Below are positions 9,597 through 18,664 of a DNA stretch of 64,000 nucleotides, piece by piece. This DNA comes from Roseburia sp. 499. GTDB lineage: Bacteria > Bacillota > Clostridia > Lachnospirales > Lachnospiraceae. Numbering within the stretch: position 1 is the stretch's first letter; each line of letters begins with the position of its first letter. The stretch spans positions 2,666,001 through 2,730,000 of the forward strand of contig NZ_CP135164.1 of assembly GCF_001940225.2 (NCBI RefSeq), read 5' to 3'. The notes beneath the pieces were generated by a model that ran no database searches, was not told the DNA's origin, and saw nothing but the letters and a program-made list of their open reading frames with translations. The position numbers and the translations under genes were made by a program.

Positions 9597-10923
9597 TCTC
9601 TTTTCTCCTATTTTTGTACTTTTTGAATATAACAAGATTACTTCTAAACGTTAAAACTGCATACGGAATTACCGATACGATTGTTGCAATTGTCGCTCCT
9701 ACGGAGTTCCACCTAGGAATTAATGTAAAATTCAAAACAAAATTAATAACTATAGTAATCCAAAAATAATAGCTTCTTTCCTTTGCCATACTCTGAAAAT
9801 CCATAATACTTGCAAAAAAATGTGATAATGCTGTAATAATATAATATGGCATCAACATCAGTAATAACACAGATGCATATTGATACTCTAATCCATACAT
9901 ATAAGTAATTAAAACAGGTCCCAACACTATCATTCCAATTGTTATTATTAACGTCAACAACGTATTTTCTTTAATCAGTTTTTTATATTCTCTTTCTTTT
10001 TCCAAAACATTTTCTGGCGTAATAACTGCAAAAGTTACTATAACTCCTGCACAAAACGCGTCATTTACACTAACCGCTTTACTTACAATCTTCTTCGCTA
10101 TCGAATAAAGTGCAATATCCTCCTTGTCTCCAAGCATACCTATCATGAGCGTATCCATTTCCAGCAAAATCAATGCACCAAAGCTGATGATTAAAATAGG
10201 AAGTGCATACTTAATTACTTCTTTTGCCTTTTTCCTTGCTTCCAATTTATCAATGGCAACTTCCCTATCATACTCATCTCTTAACATGAAATTTCCAATT
10301 ACGCTCGACATAATAAGTGCTACCAGATATCCCAACGCAACTCCTAATGAATTTCTAAAAATTAAAATTCCAATATAACTAAATAGAACATACCCACCAT
10401 ATTCAGCTACTGCCAAAACCGTAATTTTCTTGAATTTATTTAATCCCAAAAACTGCTCTTTATAATACTCATTCATTGAATTTGCAAACGTTAAAAAGCA
10501 TCCAATAAATAGCAATGACTTTAAATTTATGTATTTTTGTGGATACCCAAGTTGCAATGCCAACGGTGAAGTTATTAGCAAAAATATTAGAAAAAAAATA
10601 CTTGATACAAATACTCTCACTTTTAGCGTCACTTTAATATACTTCGAACGCAACTTTTCATTTTCTCCACATTTTGCTACATAAATTTTAGATGAAATAT
10701 TTAATCCAAACCACGCAATCCAAAATAAAATACTTATAATAGAGTAGAAGAAAGCCCACTCTCCATACTCACTTAAACTCAACATTCTTGCAATAAGAAT
10801 GTCTCCTATAAAATACAGTATCGTAATAATAGCTTTAGAAAGCATACTCCAGAAAATATTACGATATTTGTTTTGTGACATTAAATCTAACACTTTCTTT
10901 TTCATTTTCCTTTTCAATTCCAT
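9583..10923 (-). CDS. Wzx-like polysaccharide flippase (MOP/PST family), first copy
   Basis: 446 residues with about 12-14 predicted TM helices and a basic N-terminus followed by a helix starting NIFWSMLSKAIITILYFIGD, the usual start of PST-type flippases. The family flips undecaprenyl-pyrophosphate-linked oligosaccharides across the membrane. Its ATG (10921-10923) lies inside a duplicated asnB 3'-end, so the gene start abuts a recombination scar. Its 3' end overlaps the GT11 gene. A second flippase occurs at 33.7-35.2 kb; the two differ in length (446 against 487) and sequence and were probably acquired separately. Confidence 0.8.
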   Translation of the reverse strand: MELKRKMKKKVLDLMSQNKYRNIFWSMLSKAIITILYFIGDILIARMLSLSEYGEWAFFYSIISILFWIAWFGLNISSKIYVAKCGENEKLRSKYIKVTLKVRVFVSSIFFLIFLLITSPLALQLGYPQKYINLKSLLFIGCFLTFANSMNEYYKEQFLGLNKFKKITVLAVAEYGGYVLFSYIGILIFRNSLGVALGYLVALIMSSVIGNFMLRDEYDREVAIDKLEARKKAKEVIKYALPILIISFGALILLEMDTLMIGMLGDKEDIALYSIAKKIVSKAVSVNDAFCAGVIVTFAVITPENVLEKEREYKKLIKENTLLTLIITIGMIVLGPVLITYMYGLEYQYASVLLLMLMPYYIITALSHFFASIMDFQSMAKERSYYFWITIVINFVLNFTLIPRWNSVGATIATIVSVIPYAVLTFRSNLVIFKKYKNRRKENDIC

Positions 10924-11008
10924 AAATCCTCAACATACTCCTGATACCACTTTTGAAACACATAAAAAACAAAGTACCGAATTGTAGACCGATTTATTTG
11001 ATTTTTCT
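10916..11008 (-). pseudogene. Remnant of an asnB 3' end (duplicated scar)
   Basis: About 90 bp match the last 95 bp of the intact asnB at 11066-11160, offset by 150-152 bp. 33 of 34 bases agree between 10916-10949 and 11066-11099; the match then weakens, with a 2-bp deletion that breaks the frame. The decoded remnant still reads KSNKSVYNSVL before the frameshift, as in asnB. The remnant ends where the flippase start codon lies. This looks like the trace of a second asnB lost when the downstream cassette was exchanged. Confidence 0.8.
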
Positions 11009-11063
11009 TTTAACAAATCTTCTCCCCCCTTGATTTCCACTTTATACTTCTTGCTAATACAGA

Positions 11064-12926
11064 TTAATTCCACAAATCCTCAACATACTCCTGATACCAT
11101 TTCTGAAATACATAAAATGACCAAAGAACTGAATTATAAACAGACTTATTCGACTTTGAAACCATATTAATAAATTTCCATATTTCTTCACTCCTAAAAA
11201 TTCCTTGTTTTTCTAATTTTTCTGGTTCAGCATATCTGCATAAGTCTTCATATAAAATTGTTCTCATCCATAAAGCAAGCGGAACACCAAATCCTTGTTT
11301 TGGTCTATCTAATAATTCCTTTGGCACATAATCATATGTAATATCCTTTAATATATATTTCTTACACCCACTCTTGTATTTAAACTCATGTGGTATACGA
11401 AAAGAATATTCTACTAAACGATAGTCTACAAGTGGTACACGCGCTTCCAGTGAATATTTCATAGATGCTCTATCCGTCTTACATAAAATTTCATCTGGCA
11501 AATAAGTTTTCATATCTATCAACATACGTCGAATTTGCCAATCAGATTCCGTCATTTTCTCCTCAAAATTGTATTTAGCAGATTCGCTTATTCCTTCCAC
11601 TATATTTCTTGTATATCTCTGTCGTACATCAGTAAATAATTGTGCTTTATATTTTGCATCTCTATTTTTCACCAAAGCATATAGTTTGTCTGGCATCATA
11701 TTAATCATCTTTTCGCCACACATATGATATGCAATATTGCCAAACACATCTAATTTTTGTGCCCAATGTGCCCAATCATACATTTTGTAACCACAAAACA
11801 ACTCATCACCACCATCACCTGCCAATGTAACAGTAACATCTTGACGTGCAAGCTTAGAAACCAACATTGTCGGAATCTGTGACGAATCAGCAAATGGTTC
11901 ATCAAAATATTTAGGCATCTCTTCTAACATATCTATTAAATCTTTTTGAGTGATATATAGTTCTGTATGGTCTGTCCCTATATGTTTTGCAATTTCCTTT
12001 GCATATATAGCCTCATTCTCCTCTTTTGTTTCAAAACCAATAGTATATGTCCTTATTTTACTCCCTTTGATTTCCTGCGCCATTGCAGTAATTAAAGTGG
12101 AGTCAATTCCGCCACTCAAAAAAGTTCCAACAGGAACATCAGCATTCATTCTCAATTTTACAGAATCATATATAAGTTCTTTCACACCTTTTCTGACTTC
12201 AAAATAGTCTTCAATTAAATTAGTGGAATTCTCCTCATACTTTTCTATAATGTCCCAGTATTTTCTCTTTTCAATTTTCCCATCATGATAAATAATATAC
12301 TGTCCTGGTTCTAGTTTATATGTATCTTCAAATATAGTATCAGGAGAACAAATAAATTTGTGGCACAAATATTTTGAAATAATATCTCTTCGGACTTCTT
12401 TATGAAAGTCTGGGTGAGTCATAATAGGTTTCAATTCTGATCCCCATATCATTGTTTTACCATTCCAATAATAATATAATGGTTTCTCTCCAATTCTATC
12501 TCTTGCCAAAATCACAAGATTATTTTTCTTATCATAAAGAGAAAACGCAAACATTCCATTAAGCTTATCCAGCATAGATATTCCATATTCTTCATATGCT
12601 TGTAATAATACCTCTGTGTCACATTTAGAAATAAATTTTCTGCCATTTTTTTCTAATTCTTCTCGAATATCCATAAAATTATATATTTCACCATTATATG
12701 CAATAACAACATCTTTATTAGTGCCATACATAGGCTGGTGTCCATTTTCACTTAAGTCGATAATTGACAATCTTCTTTGACCTAATCCAATATATGCACC
12801 ATCACTCATTCTTTCAATAATTTCACCACTATCATTAGGTCCTCTATGTACCATAGTGTCATTCATCTTTTTTAATATTTTAATTGGATACTCATGTTTT
12901 GATATATATCCACAAATACCACACAT
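11064..12926 (-). CDS. asnB: Glutamine-hydrolysing asparagine synthetase B
   Basis: 620 residues. The N-terminal class II glutamine amidotransferase domain (1 to ~210) begins MCGICGY with catalytic Cys2 and includes RRLSIIDLS and YNGEIYN. The ATP-pyrophosphatase domain has SGGIDST (271-277), GDGGDELFCGY and the late RASMKYSLEARVPLVD motif. It makes asparagine from aspartate, ATP and glutamine in the cytoplasm. AsnB homologues in polysaccharide loci sometimes amidate uronic acids instead. Here ugd lies at the window's left edge and the gene is embedded among glycosyltransferases, so a uronamide role is possible but unproven. The ribosome binding site is GGAAGGTGG upstream of the ATG. Confidence 0.9.
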   Translation of the reverse strand: MCGICGYISKHEYPIKILKKMNDTMVHRGPNDSGEIIERMSDGAYIGLGQRRLSIIDLSENGHQPMYGTNKDVVIAYNGEIYNFMDIREELEKNGRKFISKCDTEVLLQAYEEYGISMLDKLNGMFAFSLYDKKNNLVILARDRIGEKPLYYYWNGKTMIWGSELKPIMTHPDFHKEVRRDIISKYLCHKFICSPDTIFEDTYKLEPGQYIIYHDGKIEKRKYWDIIEKYEENSTNLIEDYFEVRKGVKELIYDSVKLRMNADVPVGTFLSGGIDSTLITAMAQEIKGSKIRTYTIGFETKEENEAIYAKEIAKHIGTDHTELYITQKDLIDMLEEMPKYFDEPFADSSQIPTMLVSKLARQDVTVTLAGDGGDELFCGYKMYDWAHWAQKLDVFGNIAYHMCGEKMINMMPDKLYALVKNRDAKYKAQLFTDVRQRYTRNIVEGISESAKYNFEEKMTESDWQIRRMLIDMKTYLPDEILCKTDRASMKYSLEARVPLVDYRLVEYSFRIPHEFKYKSGCKKYILKDITYDYVPKELLDRPKQGFGVPLALWMRTILYEDLCRYAEPEKLEKQGIFRSEEIWKFINMVSKSNKSVYNSVLWSFYVFQKWYQEYVEDLWN

Positions 12927-13015
12927 TTTTCAGCACCACCTTCCTAATCTATACATGTACTATCCGTTCTATTGCTACAATTAACTACATTATACAACCA
13001 AAAGATTATCTACAT

Positions 13016-14188
13016 CTATACCAAGACTTTCTTCCAGTCTTCAATACACTTTTCTATTGAAAAACGCTCTACACACTCTTTCAATTTATCTTTTTCATAC
13101 TTATTATCATTACTATTTTTCAAAAAATTTATCATTGCACTAGCCATTAACTCTTCTTCTTTTTCTAATGGTTCTTGCCATGTATAATGTTTTCCAGAAC
13201 AAACTGGAATCAAAATGCCATATTCAGCCTCTATAATAGAATCCTTATTCTCTTCAGTGATATCCAACGATGGCGCTAAAATTTCCCTGGCGCCATATCT
13301 AAAATCACTCGCAATAACAGGCAAACCTGCAATCAAGGCTTCAATTAATGAATTCCCAAATCCCTCAAATAATGATGGAAATACAAAGCAATCTGCTTTT
13401 TCAAGTTCACTTTGTGGATTCTTTATAAATCCTTCTAACAAAACTATATCTTCCAACTGATAGCCCTTTATAAGTTCTTTCAAATAATCTTCAAGATTTC
13501 CCTGCCCAAGAATTTTCAATCTTGCATTCGGGTATTCCTTTACCACCTGACTAAAAGCCCTTATCAGATGCCACTGTCCTTTCTGTTCTACATTTCTTCC
13601 CATAGTAATAAATGTGAACTCTGCTTTGTCACTTTCTTTACTTTTGTGTCCCATCTTAGAAATATCATAACCATTATAGATAGTAATATTTTTCTTTGGA
13701 TTCAACTTTAAGTTTTCTGTCAAATCCTTTTCTACTCCTTTTGATAGCGAAACCACCTTATCTGCACGATTATACAATAGCCTTACAATTAAATTTATAA
13801 TATGTCGGTAGCTTGTATTATTTTCTTGCGAAATAACATTTCGAACAGATACGATGGTCTTACACTTCTTGTTCTTTGTCAAAATATTTACTATATTAGC
13901 ACTTTCCAAAAAGCTAATCACTGCACAATACTGACCACTTTTCTTCAATTTTTTTAACTTCCAAAATCTCAACCACATTGCCTTCAATTGATAACTAAAG
14001 CTTTTTGTTACTTGCGGTTTCATTCCTAATTCTATGATTTTCCCATCAAATCTATAATCTTTCTCAGAACACGAATTCAATAACACATCCGTTGATATCT
14101 CCTCCGGAAAATACTGAGAAAGGGTAGAAACTACCCTTTCTGCTCCCCCTCCAGTTAGTGTTGGAATTACAAATAAAACTTTCTGCAT
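13016..14188 (-). CDS. GT4-family glycosyltransferase
   Basis: 390 residues, GT-B fold. The N-terminus FVIPTLTGGGAERVV is the glycine-rich acceptor-side motif. The C-terminal half carries KILGQGNLEDYL and the donor-binding stretch CFVFPSLFEGFGNSLIEAL, with the EGFGNSLIEA pattern (E-x7-E) typical of GT4. It is cytoplasmic and retaining. It transfers a sugar from a nucleotide donor onto a lipid-linked or growing polymer; the sugar cannot be predicted. The ribosome binding site AGGAG is well placed. The next gene upstream is another GT4, 12 bp away, so the two are co-transcribed. Confidence 0.85.
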   Translation of the reverse strand: MQKVLFVIPTLTGGGAERVVSTLSQYFPEEISTDVLLNSCSEKDYRFDGKIIELGMKPQVTKSFSYQLKAMWLRFWKLKKLKKSGQYCAVISFLESANIVNILTKNKKCKTIVSVRNVISQENNTSYRHIINLIVRLLYNRADKVVSLSKGVEKDLTENLKLNPKKNITIYNGYDISKMGHKSKESDKAEFTFITMGRNVEQKGQWHLIRAFSQVVKEYPNARLKILGQGNLEDYLKELIKGYQLEDIVLLEGFIKNPQSELEKADCFVFPSLFEGFGNSLIEALIAGLPVIASDFRYGAREILAPSLDITEENKDSIIEAEYGILIPVCSGKHYTWQEPLEKEEELMASAMINFLKNSNDNKYEKDKLKECVERFSIEKCIEDWKKVLV

Positions 14189-14200
14189 TACGCTCTCCTA

Positions 14201-15340
14201 TCATATACCAGCCGCATTGTTATAACTTTCTTTTGCTTTTTTCAAAATTTCTTCATATTGAGGAATAATATTGTTCCAACTATATTTATCCAAATTATGC
14301 TGAAATTCCACTATTCCCATGTTCATTCTTTTCATTAATTTCGTTGCTAAATCATTTGCATCATTCGTATCAAAAAAGAATCTATCTTCTTCTATCAACT
14401 GTCTATGTGCCGGAATATCAGATAAAATTGGATAACATCCAGACAATGTTGCCTCTATAACCGACATTGGGCAATTTTCAAATTGACTGGCAGATACATA
14501 GATTGAAGCTTCTTTTAAAAACTCAAATTGTTCTTGACTATTATTTCGAATCCATCCATGAAATGCTACAACATCTGCAATTCCTAATGTTTCAGTCAAT
14601 TCTTCCAATTGCTGACGATATGGTCCATCACCAATAACTTCCACCCGCCAATCTCCCATATCTATTTTTGAAATTGCTTCTAATATAGTTTGGACATTTT
14701 TGAATCTCTGCAAACGTCCCATAACCAGAATCTTTTTCTTTTTGCTTTCTATATCATTTAATTCCGTGTATTTTTGTATTTCAATTCCATTTGGAATCAT
14801 CACATAATTTCCCTCACTATTATTTCTTTCCATAAGCTTTTTCAAATAAATAGATGGTGAGACCACACGATATGAGTTGTTAACGATTCTTTTCCATGAA
14901 TTTCTTAATATTCTATGCATAATAATCATTGATTTTTTCTTATTATGCCCTTCTACATCACTTCCATGTGCAGTAATGATATATGGAATATTATATTTTC
15001 TAGAAATATAATAAGCCACTTCTCCTGTAGGGATTACAAAATGAGTATGACATACATCATACTCTTGCAATTCTGGATGTCTTTTCATAAATTTACGAAC
15101 CGCTAACAAATATGATAATTGCTCCCATGGTTGACATGCATCCGACCTTTTTCTTATACACTTTAATCGATATATCTCAACACCGTTTTCTACTTCATAC
15201 TCTGGTAAATCCTTAAATCCCATTGTAAGTAATGTTACCCTATGTCCATGTGCTTTTAACTGTGCTGCAATATCTCTAGACACTGGCGCCGCCCCTCCAC
15301 CTAATGGTGGATACTCATAATTAAGTACAAGTATTTTCAT
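14201..15340 (-). CDS. GT4-family glycosyltransferase
   Basis: 379 residues. It begins MKILVLNYEYPPLGGGAAPV, a common start of GT4 enzymes, with HTHFVIPTGEVAYY and HGSDVEGH in the N-terminal domain. VMGRLQRFKNVQTILEAI opens the donor domain, and ASQFENCPMSVIEATLSGCY holds the E-x7-E signature. Predicted cytoplasmic retaining transferase for polysaccharide assembly; donor and linkage are unknown. It lies between another GT4 (12 bp downstream) and a GtrB/CsbB-type GT2 (6 bp upstream), tight spacing that indicates one operon. Confidence 0.85.
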   Translation of the reverse strand: MKILVLNYEYPPLGGGAAPVSRDIAAQLKAHGHRVTLLTMGFKDLPEYEVENGVEIYRLKCIRKRSDACQPWEQLSYLLAVRKFMKRHPELQEYDVCHTHFVIPTGEVAYYISRKYNIPYIITAHGSDVEGHNKKKSMIIMHRILRNSWKRIVNNSYRVVSPSIYLKKLMERNNSEGNYVMIPNGIEIQKYTELNDIESKKKKILVMGRLQRFKNVQTILEAISKIDMGDWRVEVIGDGPYRQQLEELTETLGIADVVAFHGWIRNNSQEQFEFLKEASIYVSASQFENCPMSVIEATLSGCYPILSDIPAHRQLIEEDRFFFDTNDANDLATKLMKRMNMGIVEFQHNLDKYSWNNIIPQYEEILKKAKESYNNAAGI

Positions 15341-15346
15341 AACCCT

Positions 15347-16291
15347 CTACTCTTCTTCCTTATTCTCAACCACTTCTTTTATACTATAAGAACTATCAAT
15401 CCCACAACCATAATATGTCTTACTCATCATATCACTCATTAGACCAAAAATAAACATCAGTAATCCTGTAATGATAAAGAATACAGTTAACAATGGCGGC
15501 ATAAGATTATCAGACATTTTTCTTCCCATCGCAAAAAGAACGATAGACCAGACACCGCAAGCACCACCTAAAAAGATACTGAACATTCCTCCAGTTCCTA
15601 AAATATGTAATGGTCTGACTGCATATTTACTCCAGAACCACAAAGATATCATATCGACGAATCCTTTGAAAGTACGTTTCCAGTTATATTTTGTTACACC
15701 AGCAGTACGCGGTCTATGATTTACTACCACTTCACCTACTCGAAATCCTTTGATTTTTAATAATGCCGGAATAAAACGATGCATTTCGCCATATAAATTA
15801 ATATGATTAAAGCATTCCTTCCGATATATTTTTAAAGAACATCCACTATCATGAATATTATCTTTTACAATAATTCCACGAAGAAAATTCGCTACTCTTG
15901 AAGTAAACTTTTTCATCACAGTGTCTTTTCGATTCTTTCTCCAACCGGAAACAATATCCAAATCATTTTCTTCCAGATAATTTACCAGTTTTGGAATATC
16001 TGCCGGATCATTCTGTCTGTCTCCATCCATTGTCACAATATAATCATACTTTGCAGCTTTAATTCCCGCATCCATAGCAGCTGTCTGTCCGAAATTCTTG
16101 CGCATACGGATATACTTTAGCGGATACAACTCCTTACACAATTCTGGCGTTTTATCCCTAGAGCCATCATCCACAAATATAATTTCAAAATTATATTTTT
16201 CTCTTGTGCACACTTCATAAATCTCTCTGTGAAGTTCTTTTACACTTCCCTCTTCATTAAAAACCGGTACTACTACTGAAATTCCCTCCAT
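15347..16291 (-). CDS. Undecaprenyl-phosphate glycosyltransferase, GtrB/CsbB/DPM1-like GT2
   Basis: 314 residues. The GT2 domain (1 to ~225) has VVVPVFNEEGSV, IFVDDGSRDKT, a DxD-type TMDGDRQNDP and SGWRKNR, the pattern of polyisoprenyl-phosphate glycosyltransferases. Two C-terminal TM helices (about 229-252 and 262-287) anchor it. Such enzymes charge undecaprenyl phosphate with one sugar on the cytoplasmic face. A flippase and a GT-C enzyme then use it outside. Two YfhO-type GT-C candidates lie downstream in the same direction (2.5-8.7 kb). The sugar is unknown. Confidence 0.85.
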   Translation of the reverse strand: MEGISVVVPVFNEEGSVKELHREIYEVCTREKYNFEIIFVDDGSRDKTPELCKELYPLKYIRMRKNFGQTAAMDAGIKAAKYDYIVTMDGDRQNDPADIPKLVNYLEENDLDIVSGWRKNRKDTVMKKFTSRVANFLRGIIVKDNIHDSGCSLKIYRKECFNHINLYGEMHRFIPALLKIKGFRVGEVVVNHRPRTAGVTKYNWKRTFKGFVDMISLWFWSKYAVRPLHILGTGGMFSIFLGGACGVWSIVLFAMGRKMSDNLMPPLLTVFFIITGLLMFIFGLMSDMMSKTYYGCGIDSSYSIKEVVENKEEE

Positions 16292-16339
16292 ACGCTCTTC
16301 CTTCCTTTGTACTTAATACAAACTATACTTCTTCTTTCA

Positions 16340-17737
16340 TTATTTTCTCAACACTCTCGCTTTTATGCTTCTATACTTAGATAATAGTTTCCAACTTCTG
16401 CTTCCTTTAATTTCCTGTAGTTCATTCTCTAAATTTATTATCTTGTTTTGCACCTCTTCTTTCGTGCTCTGCAACTCCTCTTTTATATTCTTTAACTCTT
16501 CTTCTGTGTTCTCTAACTCTTCTTTTTTGCTTCTCAGCTCTTCTCTCACATTCTGAACATCCTGCTCTTTTTGTTTTTTCTCTTCCTCTTGTTCTTGATA
16601 TGCATAAGTTAGATGATGTACAGCATTTGCCAATTCTCCCTTCTCCTGAAAAATCTTATCCATTTCATCTTTCAGTCCATTTTCACTCCAAAAGATAGAC
16701 ATATAATCAATAGTAATTGTCAATTTCTCAATATTAGAAAAATCGCCTTCCAAAATATATTGTGGGTCTTTTGTCAAGAATAAATCTTCTTTTCCAAAAT
16801 GAATACCATTTATGTTATGAATTTTCACGCCATCCAAATCTGTCTTTATTTCAGAGCAAACACACATGAACTTTTCGCAAGGATCAAATCTGATATACTT
16901 ACATCCCTTTGGAATTTCTATCTCAAACTCTATCTTTTCTTTCTTACCAATTTTCAATATATACTCTATTGTATATACCTTTGACACATCAAATCCTTTG
17001 CCAATATCATAGTACACTTCACATTTCAACTTCATAATGGGTTGAAAATATTGTACTTTATTAGGCATTACTGCCCCATATCCCAAAATATTATTTGCCA
17101 CCATTTCATGTTCCATACAGTAGCCCGGCAAATAACCCTGACTTTGTATATACAAAGATAATAAATAGCAAATAAACTGTGAATCAAATTCTTCACATTT
17201 AAGTTCTTCAAATCCTCTTATAGCACTAGTTCGAATAATTGCACATCCGCCTTCTGATATTATTGGTGCTTTTCTTTCATCAGTACTTACATTAAGCTGA
17301 TTTTCCCCTACTGCCTTTACCACCTTAGTATAGTAGTCTTCCCATCCTAAATAATCTTCCCCATTGCATACTTTTACATAATCTATAACAGGCACTAACA
17401 TTCCTTCGTACCGAGACTGTTCCAGAATATCAATTTCACGTTCTAAATAAGAAATATTCTTTAATACACTCTTCAAATAATAGGTCTGGCGTTGTAATCG
17501 AACACTTTGAGCTTCTCTGGTACTTTCTTTAAACGGATTAATCATAACTACATAATCATAATCATAAAAATTTGCTGAAATATCAATTCCCAGATTATGC
17601 AATGATTCACTGCTCTGATTTCCAACAAATATTTCTGCTACTGTCTCAAATTTCCGACACTCTGCTAATACTTTTTCCGGTTCCATTATGTTCTGGGTAT
17701 TTATGAATATTGCTATTCTTCTATCACGAATCAACAT
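16340..17737 (-). CDS. Divergent RgpF C-domain-like protein with coiled-coil tail
   Basis: 465 residues. Residues 1 to about 230 follow the second half of the 759-residue RgpF-type protein at 20.5-22.8 kb: DRRIAIFIN, then YDYVVMINP, a GMLVPV step, and SQGYLPGYCMEHEM against EGYYPGWVFSSHGA. A beta-rich stretch (about 240-345) with IRFDPCEK and FLTKDPQYIL matches VRWDPGEK and FLGPDPQLYF of that protein. The rest (about 365-445) is a heptad coiled coil made of EEL repeats, closing with SRSWKLLSKYR, a motif seen at the end of many surface-polysaccharide proteins. With the 299-residue gene upstream it looks like a split version of the 759-residue protein. Likely role: rhamnan or related polymer synthesis at the membrane; activity unproven. 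Confidence 0.65.
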   Translation of the reverse strand: MLIRDRRIAIFINTQNIMEPEKVLAECRKFETVAEIFVGNQSSESLHNLGIDISANFYDYDYVVMINPFKESTREAQSVRLQRQTYYLKSVLKNISYLEREIDILEQSRYEGMLVPVIDYVKVCNGEDYLGWEDYYTKVVKAVGENQLNVSTDERKAPIISEGGCAIIRTSAIRGFEELKCEEFDSQFICYLLSLYIQSQGYLPGYCMEHEMVANNILGYGAVMPNKVQYFQPIMKLKCEVYYDIGKGFDVSKVYTIEYILKIGKKEKIEFEIEIPKGCKYIRFDPCEKFMCVCSEIKTDLDGVKIHNINGIHFGKEDLFLTKDPQYILEGDFSNIEKLTITIDYMSIFWSENGLKDEMDKIFQEKGELANAVHHLTYAYQEQEEEKKQKEQDVQNVREELRSKKEELENTEEELKNIKEELQSTKEEVQNKIINLENELQEIKGSRSWKLLSKYRSIKARVLRK

Positions 17738-17747
17738 GCTTCATCTC

Positions 17748-18647
17748 CTATACAATGTGAAACAACAAAAAATTCTCTACTAAATCCCTCTGGTTGCAAG
17801 TACGAATCAAATTGCAGTATATCATAGAAGTGTCATAGGAAGTTTCCTGTTCCAAAAAATCTAAAAACTCTTTTGCCATCGGTACTGATTGTTCATAATC
17901 CAGTTTCGTGGTAAAAAATGTTCTTCTTTTAAAGAAGGGAGATCGTCTCTTTTTTACCACTTCCAGCGGTGCCACAATTAACGGACAAGATGTAAAACTT
18001 TTCTCATCCATATCATCATAGTTTGTGTAACAATCCCATTGAAAACCATTTTCTTCAAAATATTTCGTAATAAACTGTTCATGTTTTCCACCTGATTCAT
18101 GGTATGTTTTTATCATTGGCATCTCATCCCAGTATTTTTGAAACACCGTGGATGATACAATACTTCTTCGAAATGACATAAAGCTAGACTGGATATGCTG
18201 TGGAATATGTCCATAGGGACACTGCCATAATTCTTGTGCAATAGCTGAATCTAAACTAAAACTTTTTGTAATTCCCCAAAAATCTAATTCTGTTCTCTGA
18301 TCCATGGTATCGAACATTTCCTGCAATGGATAGACCGGTCCCATTATAGTATAATTCATTAGAATCACTTCATCATAGGTGACCAATTTGTCCCATCCCT
18401 CACTATCCAGTGCCGTTTTATATGCCCATACATCAAATCCTTTATTTTCTCTTACAATAATATCTGATGTATATTTTTCGAATAACTTTCTTCCTTCTTC
18501 ATTCAATTCACCATTACATACAACAATCAGCTTTTCTACATGCTGGTGAAAATCCTGCAATACATAATCTACATATCTATCTACAATTCCTTGTTTATCA
18601 AAGAAAAAATAAATTCCTAATCTCTTCATTATCTGCTCAATCCCCAT
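17748..18647 (-). CDS. RgpF-type rhamnan synthesis protein, N-domain only
   Basis: 299 residues. KRLGIYFFFDKQGIVDRYV, VVCNGELNEEGRK, VRENKGFDVWAYKTAL and NYTIMGPVYPLQEMFD are the RgpF/rhamnan synthesis F (PF05045-like) pattern and match the first about 290 residues of the protein at 20.5-22.8 kb nearly step by step. RgpF-type proteins take part in rhamnose polymer assembly in streptococci. Usual members continue into a second domain, but here the ORF stops and the next gene (10 bp downstream) carries that second domain. The start could be the ATG at 18627-18629, six codons in; neither has a strong ribosome binding site. Confidence 0.8.
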   Translation of the reverse strand: MGIEQIMKRLGIYFFFDKQGIVDRYVDYVLQDFHQHVEKLIVVCNGELNEEGRKLFEKYTSDIIVRENKGFDVWAYKTALDSEGWDKLVTYDEVILMNYTIMGPVYPLQEMFDTMDQRTELDFWGITKSFSLDSAIAQELWQCPYGHIPQHIQSSFMSFRRSIVSSTVFQKYWDEMPMIKTYHESGGKHEQFITKYFEENGFQWDCYTNYDDMDEKSFTSCPLIVAPLEVVKKRRSPFFKRRTFFTTKLDYEQSVPMAKEFLDFLEQETSYDTSMIYCNLIRTCNQRDLVENFLLFHIV

Positions 18648-18664
18648 TTCTCATTCGGACACTA

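Noticed and set aside
16440..16560. Repetitive CT-rich DNA resembling short tandem repeats or a CRISPR-like array
   Set aside because: It encodes heptad coiled-coil repeats (EEL units) in the 465-residue protein; spacing and sequence are explained by that.
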